Source of the DNA: Gammaproteobacteria bacterium
GTDB taxonomy: Bacteria > Pseudomonadota > Gammaproteobacteria > Steroidobacterales > Woeseiaceae
NCBI GenBank assembly: GCA_029884455.1
Contig: JAOUHU010000026.1
Location: 1-39,642 of the forward strand
DNA length: 39,642 nt
Direction: 5' to 3'
Shown: positions 10,658 to 18,655 of the stretch, one piece after another
How positions within the stretch are numbered: position 1 is the stretch's first letter
Layout: every line of letters starts with the position of its first letter
The notes under the pieces: generated by a model
What the model saw: only the letters and a program-made list of their open reading frames with translations
Told to the model about the DNA's origin: nothing
Databases searched by the model: none
Made by a program: the position numbers and the translations under genes

Positions 10658-11146
10658 ATGTTCATTCGTTTTGTTACCACTGGCGGCACGATCGACAAGG
10701 TCTATTTCGATGCCCTGAGTCAGTACGAAGTTGGCGACTCACCAATACGGCAGATTCTCACTGAAGGCCTGGTCAATATCGGGTACGACATTGTGCCGCT
10801 GTTGCAGAAGGACAGCCTCGAAATGACGGATGCTGATCGCACCAAACTTTGTGATTTCATAGCCAATGATTCAGCCGACCGCTACGTGATTACTCACGGC
10901 ACCGACACGATGCCGCAGACGGCAGAGGCGCTGGCTGCCATACCGGGTAAGACCATGGTCCTGACGGGCGCTCTGACGCCAGCGCGCTTTCGCACCACCG
11001 ATGCGGTATTTAATGTCGGTATGGCTGTCGCTGCGGTGCAGGTTTGTGCCGCCGGTGTCTACATCGCGATGAACGGCGAGGTATTTGTTGCCGGCCAGGT
11101 GCGCAAGAATCGCGCCGAGAACCGCTTCGAGCGGCGGCCCGCCTAA
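10658..11146 (+). CDS. Single-domain asparaginase-like protein
   Basis: From the ATG at 10658 the product is 162 residues, about half of a type I/II asparaginase (around 330). It retains both N-domain active-site elements: TTGGTID with the nucleophile-type Thr11, and the second-triad motif ITHGTDT. The C-terminal domain that completes the subunit interface is absent. No downstream sequence could restore it, because the opposite-strand aldehyde dehydrogenase begins at the stop. Short stand-alone asparaginase-domain proteins of this size occur in other proteobacteria, so it may be a natural form. Whether it hydrolyses asparagine is unknown. It follows the kinase by 17 bp. Confidence 0.85.
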   Translation: MFIRFVTTGGTIDKVYFDALSQYEVGDSPIRQILTEGLVNIGYDIVPLLQKDSLEMTDADRTKLCDFIANDSADRYVITHGTDTMPQTAEALAAIPGKTMVLTGALTPARFRTTDAVFNVGMAVAAVQVCAAGVYIAMNGEVFVAGQVRKNRAENRFERRPA

Positions 11147-12660
11147 AGCGTGAAATTGACACCCTGCGCCAGCGGCAGGTCGGTGCCCCAGTTGATTGTC
11201 GTAGTCTGTCGGCGCATGTAGGCTTTCCATGCGTCCGAGCCAGCCTCGCGACCGCCACCGGTCTCTTTCTCGCCGCCGAATGCGCCGCCGATCTCCGCAC
11301 CGGATGTGCCGATATTGACGTTGGCGATACCGCAATCAGAGCCGGTAGCCGAAAGAAAACGCTCGGCATTCTGCAGCCGGTCAGTAAAAATTGCGGAGGA
11401 TAGCCCCTGTACGACAGCATTTTGCATCGCGATGGCATCGTCCAGCGTGTCGAACGGAATCAGATAAAGTATCGGCCCGAAGGTCTCCGACTGCACGATA
11501 TCCCAGTCGTTTTTCGCCACAGCGATCGCCGGAGTAATAAAGTTGCCAGGGCGATCAAGGCGTTCTCCGCCACAGATAATCTCACCACCGCTGGCACGCA
11601 CGGCATCGCAGGCAGCCTCGACTCGCGATACGGATGCCGGATCGATGAGCGGCCCCATCAAAGTCCTGCTGTCGAGCGGGTCACCAATACGTATCTGGCC
11701 ATAGGCTCTCACCAATGCATTCCTGACTTCCGCAAAGCGTGACTGGTGAATTAGCACGCGCCGCGTCGTCGTACAGCGCTGTCCTGCCGTGCCAACCGAA
11801 CCGAACACAATCGCAGGAATGGCGAGATCCAGGTTGGCAAACTCGTCGACGATAATCGCGTTATTGCCGCCAAGCTCAAGCAACACTCTGCCCATGCGTG
11901 CCGCCACTCGCGTGCCGACCTGGCGGCCAACCGCGCAGGACCCGGTAAACGAAAGCAGCCGGATTCGCGGATCGTCGACGAACATCTCGGCAAGTTCGTT
12001 GCTGTCGTCATTGATCAGGAAGAAAGCGTCCGGGAGGTTTTCGTTTGCCAGTGCGGCATTAACAATTTTTTGCACAGCAACGCCGCAAAGAGCTGTCTTT
12101 GGCGACGGCTTCCAGATATTGACGTTGCCGCAGATCGCGGCGATGCAGGCGTTCCAGGCCCAGACCGCAACAGGGAAATTGAATGCCGTAATGGTGCCGA
12201 CGAGACCCAGCGGGTGCCATTGCTCATACATGCGATGCTGCGGTCGTTCGGAATGCATGGTGTTGCCGTACAACATGCGTGACTGGCCGACGGCAAAATC
12301 TGCGATGTCGATCATTTCCTGCACTTCACCCACACCCTCAGACCTTATCTTGCCGTTCTCAAGTGTCACCAGCGCGCCGAGCGCATCACGGTGCTCGCGC
12401 AGCGCGTTGCCAATCAGTCGCACTGCATTGCCGCGAACCGGCGCGGGAATCCTGCTCCAGGCCGCGAACGACGCTTCGGCCCGGGCGATCACTCGCTCAT
12501 ACTCGGCTTTCGACGTGTTGCGCACGCTGGCGATGACTTCTCCGGTAGTCGGATTGATCGAGTCGATCAGGCCGGCAGTCTTATCCTCGGTGGCCTCATT
12601 ACCGCACCAGGTGCCGGGATTGATCGCGCCGAGGCCAAGCTGCCTGAGCAAATCGTTCAT
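11143..12660 (-). CDS. ALDH7-family dehydrogenase, probable L-aminoadipate-semialdehyde dehydrogenase
   Basis: The 505-residue protein has the aldehyde dehydrogenase core: ITAFNFPVAVWAWN, the catalytic glutamate Glu262 in LELGGNN and the nucleophile Cys296 in GQRCTTTRRV. The GQRCTTTRR form and the C-terminal ending (GREAGSDAWKAYMRRQTTTI) are characteristic of ALDH7 (antiquitin/AmaB), which oxidises alpha-aminoadipate semialdehyde to 2-aminoadipate. Its ATG overlaps the stop of the preceding dehydrogenase gene by 4 bp (ATGA), implying translational coupling. The partner resembles lysine 6-dehydrogenase, which makes the same semialdehyde, and this strongly supports the substrate assignment. Its stop overlaps the convergent asparaginase-like gene. 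Confidence 0.92.
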   Translation of the reverse strand: MNDLLRQLGLGAINPGTWCGNEATEDKTAGLIDSINPTTGEVIASVRNTSKAEYERVIARAEASFAAWSRIPAPVRGNAVRLIGNALREHRDALGALVTLENGKIRSEGVGEVQEMIDIADFAVGQSRMLYGNTMHSERPQHRMYEQWHPLGLVGTITAFNFPVAVWAWNACIAAICGNVNIWKPSPKTALCGVAVQKIVNAALANENLPDAFFLINDDSNELAEMFVDDPRIRLLSFTGSCAVGRQVGTRVAARMGRVLLELGGNNAIIVDEFANLDLAIPAIVFGSVGTAGQRCTTTRRVLIHQSRFAEVRNALVRAYGQIRIGDPLDSRTLMGPLIDPASVSRVEAACDAVRASGGEIICGGERLDRPGNFITPAIAVAKNDWDIVQSETFGPILYLIPFDTLDDAIAMQNAVVQGLSSAIFTDRLQNAERFLSATGSDCGIANVNIGTSGAEIGGAFGGEKETGGGREAGSDAWKAYMRRQTTTINWGTDLPLAQGVNFTL

Positions 12661-13826
12661 TTCTTGGCTCCTTTGCTACGCTGATGACCGGTCTGGCCGC
12701 GCGCAACGCGTTCGGCGGATTCCTTGTTGGTGCCACCGTGCGCATAGTACTTGCCGAAACGATTGTTCAGCACATCAGCCAGGCGAAACTGTTCTTGTGC
12801 GACGAAACCCTTGTACTTGCCGGGTGCAGACAGAACAATATCAAGCACGGAACAAATGCCGGCGGCTGTCGTTATCTGGATTGCAGACCACAATCGGTCT
12901 GCGACGACCTGCGGATAGACCTTGTTGACGTAATTTTCTTCACGGAATTCTCCGTCCTGCATCCCCGTAACAGCAGCGTAAATGATCACCACGTCCTGCA
13001 GCGTCTGCGGCACAGCATTTTCGAGTATGCGCTTCAGCGTGGGGCGATCGTGATTCAGGTTCAGGCCATTCATCAGCAGGCGAATCTGTTCGCAATGGCC
13101 CGGGTAGCGGATCGTCTTGTAGTTCATCGAGCGGGCACGCTTGCCGTAAGTTTCGCCCAGCGAGCCAAGGCCGCCCGAAGTGTTGAATGCTTCGTACAAC
13201 GTGCCATCAATCTCGATTTGCTCAAGTCCTTCGAGTGGCAGCACGTTGACTTCCTTGCCGTTGACAATGCTCTGGCAAAGATTGCCATATTCATTGATCA
13301 CGCCATCAGTCGACCATGTCAGGGAGTACTTGAGAACATTATTCGGATGTTGTGGCAGGGCACCAACGCGCAATTTGACCGTGCGTAGTTCGTCGAAGTG
13401 CTGGATGAGTTCGTTCGCGGCAATACTGATGAAACCGGGTGCGAGCCCGCACTGCGGTGCGAATACCTGCTCTGCACCGTCCGCCAATTGTCGAACGGCT
13501 TCGGTGACGGCAACGTCCTCGGTCAAATCGAAATAGTTCAAGCCTTCCGCTCTGGCGACCTCGGCGACTGCCAGATTGCAGTAATACGGCAGGCCCGAAA
13601 CGATGGTACCCGGCTTGTACTTGCGAATGTGTGCGGTCAACGCGCCTTTATCGGTCGCGTCGAGGTCAAAGGCGGTGACATTTGGATTCTTATGTGCGCT
13701 GACGACATGCGCCGCAACACCGGGACTGGAGTCGGCAAGTTGTACCCGGTAGTCGCCTGACTCGGACAGCAGACCTGAAATCAAAGCGCCGATTTTGCCG
13801 GCGCCTAGGACGAGAATGTCCTGCAT
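12657..13826 (-). CDS. Saccharopine-dehydrogenase-family protein, probable L-lysine 6-dehydrogenase
   Basis: The product is 389 residues from the ATG at 13826, which is preceded by GGAG at good spacing; the frame is open further upstream but without conserved sequence. It has an N-terminal Rossmann fold (ILVLGAGKIGALISGLL), the block FAPQCGLAPGFISI and the C-terminal block EAFNTSGGLGSL with YKTIRYPGHCEQ. The last two are strikingly like lysine 6-dehydrogenase of Geobacillus (from memory: EAFHTSGG, YKTIRYRGH). That enzyme oxidises the epsilon-amino group of lysine to give aminoadipate semialdehyde and its cyclic form. Saccharopine dehydrogenase is the main alternative. Coupling to the ALDH7 gene suggests a two-step lysine-to-2-aminoadipate pathway. 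Confidence 0.85.
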   Translation of the reverse strand: MQDILVLGAGKIGALISGLLSESGDYRVQLADSSPGVAAHVVSAHKNPNVTAFDLDATDKGALTAHIRKYKPGTIVSGLPYYCNLAVAEVARAEGLNYFDLTEDVAVTEAVRQLADGAEQVFAPQCGLAPGFISIAANELIQHFDELRTVKLRVGALPQHPNNVLKYSLTWSTDGVINEYGNLCQSIVNGKEVNVLPLEGLEQIEIDGTLYEAFNTSGGLGSLGETYGKRARSMNYKTIRYPGHCEQIRLLMNGLNLNHDRPTLKRILENAVPQTLQDVVIIYAAVTGMQDGEFREENYVNKVYPQVVADRLWSAIQITTAAGICSVLDIVLSAPGKYKGFVAQEQFRLADVLNNRFGKYYAHGGTNKESAERVARGQTGHQRSKGAKK

Positions 13827-14031
13827 GTGTACGTCTCCAGTGAGAGAAAAGGCCGGACTGCGCCGGCATTTCTGTGGCGCGCATTGTGCCAATCTCGCGG
13901 TACCGTTTCCACACGCGTCTAAGCCGCTGATTACATAAGAAACTTTTGCAGCATTTGCCCGCGACATGGCATAGTCGCTCTCTCAAACGCGCTTATTTCC
14001 CGCGCACTTACGGCAAATTTCAGGAATAAAT

Positions 14032-15387
14032 GTGAGCAGAAATATCCCCGCTGCCGATTGGCATCCTGCCAGCTGGCAGAAGCATCGGGCTGCGCAACAG
14101 GCAGTCTATCCGGACAAGGCGGCGCTGGACGCGGCGGTCGCGGAACTAAGCCGATTGCCGCCGATTGTTACTTCCTGGGAAGTAGATGCGCTCAAAGACC
14201 TGATCGCCACTGCGCAACGCGGCGATGCGTTTGTGCTGCAAGGCGGCGACTGTGCCGAGACTTTCGACGAGTGCACCTCGGAAAACATCGTCGCCAAGCT
14301 CAAAATCTTGTTGCAGATGAGCCTCGTGTTGTTGTACGGCTTGAAAAAGCCGGTCGTCAGGGTCGGCCGCATGGCCGGCCAATATGCAAAGCCACGTTCC
14401 GCCGACACCGAATCGCGGGGCGAACTGACCCTGCCTAGCTTTCGCGGTGACCTGGTAAATCGACTGCCGTTTACGACGGCGGACCGCATGCCCGATCCGC
14501 AGCTCATTTTGCGTGGCTATGAGCGTGCGGCATTGACGCTGAATTTTGTTCGTTCGCTGATCGATGGCGGCTTTACCGATTTGCATCATCCTGAATATTG
14601 GGATCTCGGCTGGGTAGGGCACTCGGCGATGGCCGAGGAATATGGTGCGATCGTCAAGTCAATTTCCAATTCGCTGGATTTCCTTGAGACGGTTTCCGGG
14701 CGCGACATTCATTACACGCAGCGAGCCGATATGTATGCCGCACACGAGGGCCTGCACCTGTTCTACGAGCAGGCGCAAACTCGTTTCCTGGAACGGCGCA
14801 ACCTCTGGTACAACCTGACCACGCACTTCCCGTGGATCGGTATGCGAACTGCAGCGCTGGACGGCGCACACGTAGAGTTCTTTCGTGGCATCGCGAACCC
14901 CATGGGTGTAAAGATCGGGCCGGGAATGACGGCGGAATGGCTGCAACAACTGATAACGGTGCTGAATCCGCGCAATGAGCCCGGTCGCCTGACGCTGATC
15001 CATCGTTTCGGCGCGCAAGCGATCGATGGCCATTTGCCAGGCCTCATCTCTGCAGTGCGAGAGACCGGCTCACCGGTACTCTGGGTTTGTGACCCGATGC
15101 ACGGCAACACGGAATCAACCGCAGATGGCACCAAGACGCGGCGATTCGAAAATATCGTCACGGAACTTGAATCTGCATTCCGAATTCACCAGGCCATGGG
15201 AAGTTATCTCGGCGGCGTGCACCTGGAGCTGACCGGAGAAAATGTCACTGAATGCACGGGTGGCGCACGTGGCTTAACCGATAGTGATCTTGCTCGAGCC
15301 TACAAGACCACGGTTGATCCCCGGCTAAACTACGAGCAAGCAATGGAAGTCGCCATGCGCATCGCCGGGCTGCGCCATTCCGGCTAG
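14032..15387 (+). CDS. Class II 3-deoxy-7-phosphoheptulonate (DAHP) synthase
   Basis: The 451-residue protein matches class II (plant/microbial type) DAHP synthases. Visible blocks are WHPASWQKHRAAQQAVYPD, FVLQGGDCAETFDECTSENI, RVGRMAGQYAKPRS, LPSFRGDLVN, CDPMHGNTESTADGTKTR and GVHLELTGENVTECTGG. The enzyme condenses erythrose-4-phosphate with phosphoenolpyruvate at the entry to the shikimate pathway. A metal-binding cysteine (GDCAE) and the conserved ligands are present. Translation starts at GTG 14032 with AGGA seven bases upstream. It is divergent from the lysine-degradation pair across 205 bp. The Class I AroF/G/H family is excluded by sequence. Confidence 0.96.
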   Translation: MSRNIPAADWHPASWQKHRAAQQAVYPDKAALDAAVAELSRLPPIVTSWEVDALKDLIATAQRGDAFVLQGGDCAETFDECTSENIVAKLKILLQMSLVLLYGLKKPVVRVGRMAGQYAKPRSADTESRGELTLPSFRGDLVNRLPFTTADRMPDPQLILRGYERAALTLNFVRSLIDGGFTDLHHPEYWDLGWVGHSAMAEEYGAIVKSISNSLDFLETVSGRDIHYTQRADMYAAHEGLHLFYEQAQTRFLERRNLWYNLTTHFPWIGMRTAALDGAHVEFFRGIANPMGVKIGPGMTAEWLQQLITVLNPRNEPGRLTLIHRFGAQAIDGHLPGLISAVRETGSPVLWVCDPMHGNTESTADGTKTRRFENIVTELESAFRIHQAMGSYLGGVHLELTGENVTECTGGARGLTDSDLARAYKTTVDPRLNYEQAMEVAMRIAGLRHSG

Positions 15388-15402
15388 AACTTGAACAAGC
15401 GG

Positions 15403-16026
15403 ATGTTTGACAGGGATTGTCGCGCCTGCGCTCGGCTGGCCGGGTTTCTGGATACCGTGAAGGTACGTAACCCAGGGTATTACTGCGGGCCGGTACCGCC
15501 GTTTGGCGATCCGTCTGCACGTTTCCTGATTGTCGGATTGGCGCCCGGTATGCACGGCGCCAATAGAACCGGTCGTCCTTTCACCGGCGATCACGCCGGA
15601 ATCCTGCTTTACCAGATGCTGCACAAGTATGGATTCGCGTCCGCGGCGGAATCCGTAGCAAGCGACGATGGTCTGGTGTTGCAGCGCTGCCGCATTACCA
15701 ATGCCGTCAAATGTCTGCCGCCGGACAACAAGCCGGTCGGTGCCGAGATCAATGCCTGCAATGCCTTTCTGGCGGCCGAGTTACAGGCGTTGCCGGCCGA
15801 CTCGGTAGTGCTGGCGCTGGGCGGTATTGCCCATCGTGCGATCCTCAAGGCACTCGGCGCGCGGCAGGCCGATTTTGTTTTCGCGCATGCCGCACTGCAC
15901 CGCCCCGGCCACATCCGCCTGTTCGATTCCTATCACTGCAGTCGCTACAACACTAACACCGGCCGACTGACGGTAAACATGTTTGATGCAATATTTGCAG
16001 AGCTGAGGCAGTTACTGGATAAATAG
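15403..16026 (+). CDS. Uracil-DNA glycosylase, family 5 (UdgB)-like
   Basis: The product is 207 residues from the ATG at 15403 (an in-frame TTG at 15391 would add four). Motif A is LIVGLAPGMHGANRTGRPFT, as in UdgB enzymes. RITNAVKCLPPDNKP and the end motif SYHCSRYNTNTGRLT complete the family 5 pattern. The N-terminal CRAC cysteine pair and further cysteines (YYCGP, AVKCLPP) fit the 4Fe-4S cluster ligands of UDG families 4 and 5. The enzyme removes deaminated bases from DNA. The next gene, uvrC, starts 5 bp after its stop, so base-excision and nucleotide-excision repair genes look co-transcribed. Confidence 0.9.
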   Translation: MFDRDCRACARLAGFLDTVKVRNPGYYCGPVPPFGDPSARFLIVGLAPGMHGANRTGRPFTGDHAGILLYQMLHKYGFASAAESVASDDGLVLQRCRITNAVKCLPPDNKPVGAEINACNAFLAAELQALPADSVVLALGGIAHRAILKALGARQADFVFAHAALHRPGHIRLFDSYHCSRYNTNTGRLTVNMFDAIFAELRQLLDK

Positions 16027-16030
16027 AGGT

Positions 16031-17857
16031 GTGAGCGACGACAGACAATTTGATGCAAGGATCTTTCTTCGCAACCTGACGCATCGACCGGGGGTGTATC
16101 GCATGCTCGATGCGAAGCACAATGTTTTATATGTCGGCAAGGCGAGCGACCTGAAGAAACGCGTCGCAAGTTATTTCCAGCGAACGCAGGCATCGCCGAA
16201 GACAGCCGCACTAATGCAACTTGTGCGAAATGTCGAAGTCACCGTTACCAATACCGAAGCGGAGGCGCTGCTACTCGAATATAACCTGATTAAGAAACAT
16301 CGGCCGCGCTACAACGTTACGCTTCGGGACGACAAGAGCTACCCCTATATTTACGTATCGACAAATCACCGCTTTCCGCGGCTGCAATTTCATCGTGGAG
16401 CACGCAAGGGCAAGGGGCGGTATTTTGGACCCTACCCGAGTACCGGGGCGGTTCGCCAGACCCTGAATGATTTGCAGAAGCTCTTCATGGTACGGCAATG
16501 CCAGGACAGTTTTTTCAGGAATCGCTCCAGGCCCTGCCTGCAATACCAGATCAAGCGCTGCACCGGGCCCTGTGTCGGCCTGATTTCGCAGCAACAATAT
16601 GCGGCAGATATCGCCGCTGCGATTGACTTTCTGGACGGCAGGAACCAGGCAGTCGTGGCTGCGTTTGTGGCGCGCATGGAAGCTGCGGCAGCGGAACAGG
16701 AATATGAGCAGGCGGCGCGATTTCGTGACCAGGTTGCACGACTCAAGGAAGTGGAAGCACGGCAGCTGGTGTCGCGGGCTACGTGCAAAGACCTGGATGT
16801 CCTTGGTTTCGCATCAAATGGCGCGATGCATGTCGTGACCGTGCTGTTTATCCGTAATGGAGCCGTGCTCGGCAGTCACGATCATCACCCGCGACTTGCC
16901 GGCGAAATTGACCCCGCCAGGATCCTGAACGGTTTCGTTGCACAGTACTACCTGGGCCGGGACGTTCCGGCAGAGATTATTCTAAATGCGCAAATTGAAG
17001 ATGCCGGCTTGCTGCAACAGGAACTCAGCGCCCGCGTCGGCCACAAAGTGGCAATTCGGCACCGCGTGCGCGGTGACCGCCAGCGCTGGCTGACCATGGC
17101 ACAGACCAACGCGGAGCAGGGTCTGAATCAGTTGGTGGCGAGTAATGCCACATTACAGCGGCAATTTGCGGCACTCGCCACAGCGCTGCGCGCAGAGGAC
17201 GACGGCATACAGCGCCTGGAGTGCTTCGACGTCAGTCACACGGCCGGCGAAGCGACCGTCGCCTCGTGCGTCGTTTTCACTTCGGCCGGGCCACTGAAAA
17301 GCGATTACCGGCGCTTTAACCTGACACTGGCTGACGCCGGCGACGACTACGCTGCGCTCGCCGAGGCGCTGCGGCGACGTTATGTGCGTGTGAAAAAAGG
17401 CGAGGTGCCGTTACCCGATGTATTGTTCGTCGATGGTGGCAAGGGACAGCTGTCCGCGGCTATGTCCGTACTTGAGGAACTGGAACTCGGCTGGCTACGG
17501 GTAGTAGCGGTCGCCAAGGGACGGGCGCGCAAAGCCGGCGCGGAGCAGCTGTTCGTGCCAGGCCGGAGTACCCCGCTTGCCCTGGCAGCCGATTCGCCGG
17601 CCCTGTTGCTGGTTCAGCAACTGCGTGATGAAGCGCATCGATTCGCGATCAGCGGCCACCGCCAACGTCGGGCCAAGGCGCGCACTACCTCGCGGCTTGA
17701 AGAAATACCCGGACTCGGGCCAAAAAAACGCCGCGAGCTGTTGCGCCAGTTTGGAGGTTTGCAGGGAGTTATCGGCGCCGGTATTGACGACCTTGTTAAA
17801 GTGCGCGGTATCGGTCGTAGCCTGGCCGAATCCATATACAATGAACTGCACCAATGA
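16031..17857 (+). CDS. uvrC: Excinuclease ABC subunit C
   Basis: The 608-residue protein has the whole UvrC layout. An N-terminal GIY-YIG nuclease (PGVYRMLDAKHNVLYVGKAS) makes the 3' incision. A UVR motif lies near residue 210 (EYEQAARFRDQVARLKEVE) and contacts UvrB. The RNase H-like domain has ECFDVSHTAGEATVASCVVF and LFVDGGKGQLSAA and makes the 5' incision. Two helix-hairpin-helix motifs end the protein (IPGLGPKKRRELLRQFGGL and VRGIGRSLAESIYNEL). The GTG at 16031 follows the ribosome site GAGGT very closely. It overlaps pgsA by 4 bp, as in many gammaproteobacteria. Confidence 0.98.
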   Translation: MSDDRQFDARIFLRNLTHRPGVYRMLDAKHNVLYVGKASDLKKRVASYFQRTQASPKTAALMQLVRNVEVTVTNTEAEALLLEYNLIKKHRPRYNVTLRDDKSYPYIYVSTNHRFPRLQFHRGARKGKGRYFGPYPSTGAVRQTLNDLQKLFMVRQCQDSFFRNRSRPCLQYQIKRCTGPCVGLISQQQYAADIAAAIDFLDGRNQAVVAAFVARMEAAAAEQEYEQAARFRDQVARLKEVEARQLVSRATCKDLDVLGFASNGAMHVVTVLFIRNGAVLGSHDHHPRLAGEIDPARILNGFVAQYYLGRDVPAEIILNAQIEDAGLLQQELSARVGHKVAIRHRVRGDRQRWLTMAQTNAEQGLNQLVASNATLQRQFAALATALRAEDDGIQRLECFDVSHTAGEATVASCVVFTSAGPLKSDYRRFNLTLADAGDDYAALAEALRRRYVRVKKGEVPLPDVLFVDGGKGQLSAAMSVLEELELGWLRVVAVAKGRARKAGAEQLFVPGRSTPLALAADSPALLLVQQLRDEAHRFAISGHRQRRAKARTTSRLEEIPGLGPKKRRELLRQFGGLQGVIGAGIDDLVKVRGIGRSLAESIYNELHQ

Positions 17858-18423
17858 GACTCAATCTCGCCATACTGCTGACCCTGTTCCGGATCGCTTC
17901 GATTCCCGCCGTGGTTTTCCTTTTTTATAGCCCGCTGGTGCTTACGCGGCCGATTGCCGCGATGCTGTTTGGAATTGCTGCTGTGACCGACTTCCTGGAC
18001 GGCTGGGTGGCCCGCCGCTATGGGCAAACATCTCGGTTCGGGGAATTCCTCGACCCGGTGGCCGACAAACTGATGGTGTCCATAGTGCTGGTGATGCTGG
18101 TGCAGGGAGATCCGGACTGGTATGTGGATATTGTCGCGATGATTATCATCGGGCGCGAAATCACCGTCTCGGCGCTGCGCGAATGGATGGCAACGATCGG
18201 TGAGCGTGCCAACGTCAAGGTGTCGTGGTCGGGAAAGGTCAAAACGGTGCTGCAAATGTTCGGCATTGGCTTCATGGTTTATGAGAATACTTTCTTCGGC
18301 ATTGACATCTATGCCATCGGCTTTGTGCTGCTGATCGTAGCGGCCGGCATGACCATCTGGTCAATGAGCGTCTACTTGCGCGCGGCCTGGCCATTTATCC
18401 TCCGTCATGATGCAATGGGCTGA
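17854..18423 (+). CDS. pgsA: CDP-diacylglycerol--glycerol-3-phosphate 3-phosphatidyltransferase
   Basis: The 189-residue integral membrane enzyme carries the complete CDP-alcohol phosphotransferase motif: DFLDGWVARRYGQTSRFGEF followed by LDPVADK, the DGx2ARx8Gx3Dx3D pattern, at about residues 46-70. Several hydrophobic helices span the rest. It makes phosphatidylglycerol phosphate, the first step to phosphatidylglycerol and cardiolipin. Its ATG overlaps the uvrC stop (ATGA), giving the classic uvrC-pgsA pair. A tRNA-Gly gene follows, as in E. coli. Confidence 0.97.
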   Translation: MRLNLAILLTLFRIASIPAVVFLFYSPLVLTRPIAAMLFGIAAVTDFLDGWVARRYGQTSRFGEFLDPVADKLMVSIVLVMLVQGDPDWYVDIVAMIIIGREITVSALREWMATIGERANVKVSWSGKVKTVLQMFGIGFMVYENTFFGIDIYAIGFVLLIVAAGMTIWSMSVYLRAAWPFILRHDAMG

Positions 18424-18449
18424 CCTGCAGCCGGAAAACCTGAATTGCC

Positions 18450-18477
18450 TTGACAGGCCGGGTCAAGCGGCTAAAAT
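18450..18477 (+). promoter_or_regulatory. Sigma-70 promoter for tRNA-Gly
   Basis: A perfect -35 box, TTGACA at 18450-18455, is followed after 16 bp by TAAAAT at 18472-18477. Predicted transcription starts near 18484, about five bases before the mature tRNA. The stretch between the -10 box and the tRNA is GC-rich (cggccctc), like the discriminator of growth-rate-controlled stable RNA promoters. Confidence 0.82.
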
Positions 18478-18488
18478 CTCGGCCCTCT

Positions 18489-18564
18489 GCGGGAATAGCT
18501 CAGTTGGTAGAGCGCAACCTTGCCAAGGTTGAGGTCGGGAGTTCGAGCCTCCTTTCCCGCTCCA
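18489..18564 (+). tRNA. tRNA-Gly (anticodon GCC)
   Basis: The 76-base gene folds into a full cloverleaf. The acceptor stem is GCGGGAA paired with TTCCCGC, the D-loop region is TAGCTCAGTTGGTAGAGC, the anticodon loop is CTTGCCAAG with anticodon GCC, the T-arm is GGGAGTTCGAGCCTCC, and CCA is encoded. It corresponds in position to E. coli glyW downstream of pgsA. It has its own promoter and terminator and so is a single-tRNA transcription unit. Confidence 0.97.
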
Positions 18565-18574
18565 GAAAATTATC

Positions 18575-18602
18575 AAGGGCTGCCCGGTGGGCGGCCCTTT
18601 TT
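18575..18602 (+). terminator. Intrinsic terminator after tRNA-Gly
   Basis: An 11-bp stem, AAGGGCTGCCC with GGGCGGCCCTT (one G-T pair), closes a three-base GGT loop and runs into a T-run ending at 18602. This is a textbook rho-independent terminator. It separates the tRNA from the ATPase gene downstream. Confidence 0.9.
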
Positions 18603-18655
18603 CGTTACACTGGCAATTGCCAGGCTGGCCGCGTTGCGGCGGGAGGAATTGGCTG

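Noticed and set aside
11789..12928. Plus-strand open frame of 379 codons
   Set aside because: It overlaps the ALDH7 and lysine-dehydrogenase-like genes in antisense; Ser/Arg/Ala-rich composition and no domain.
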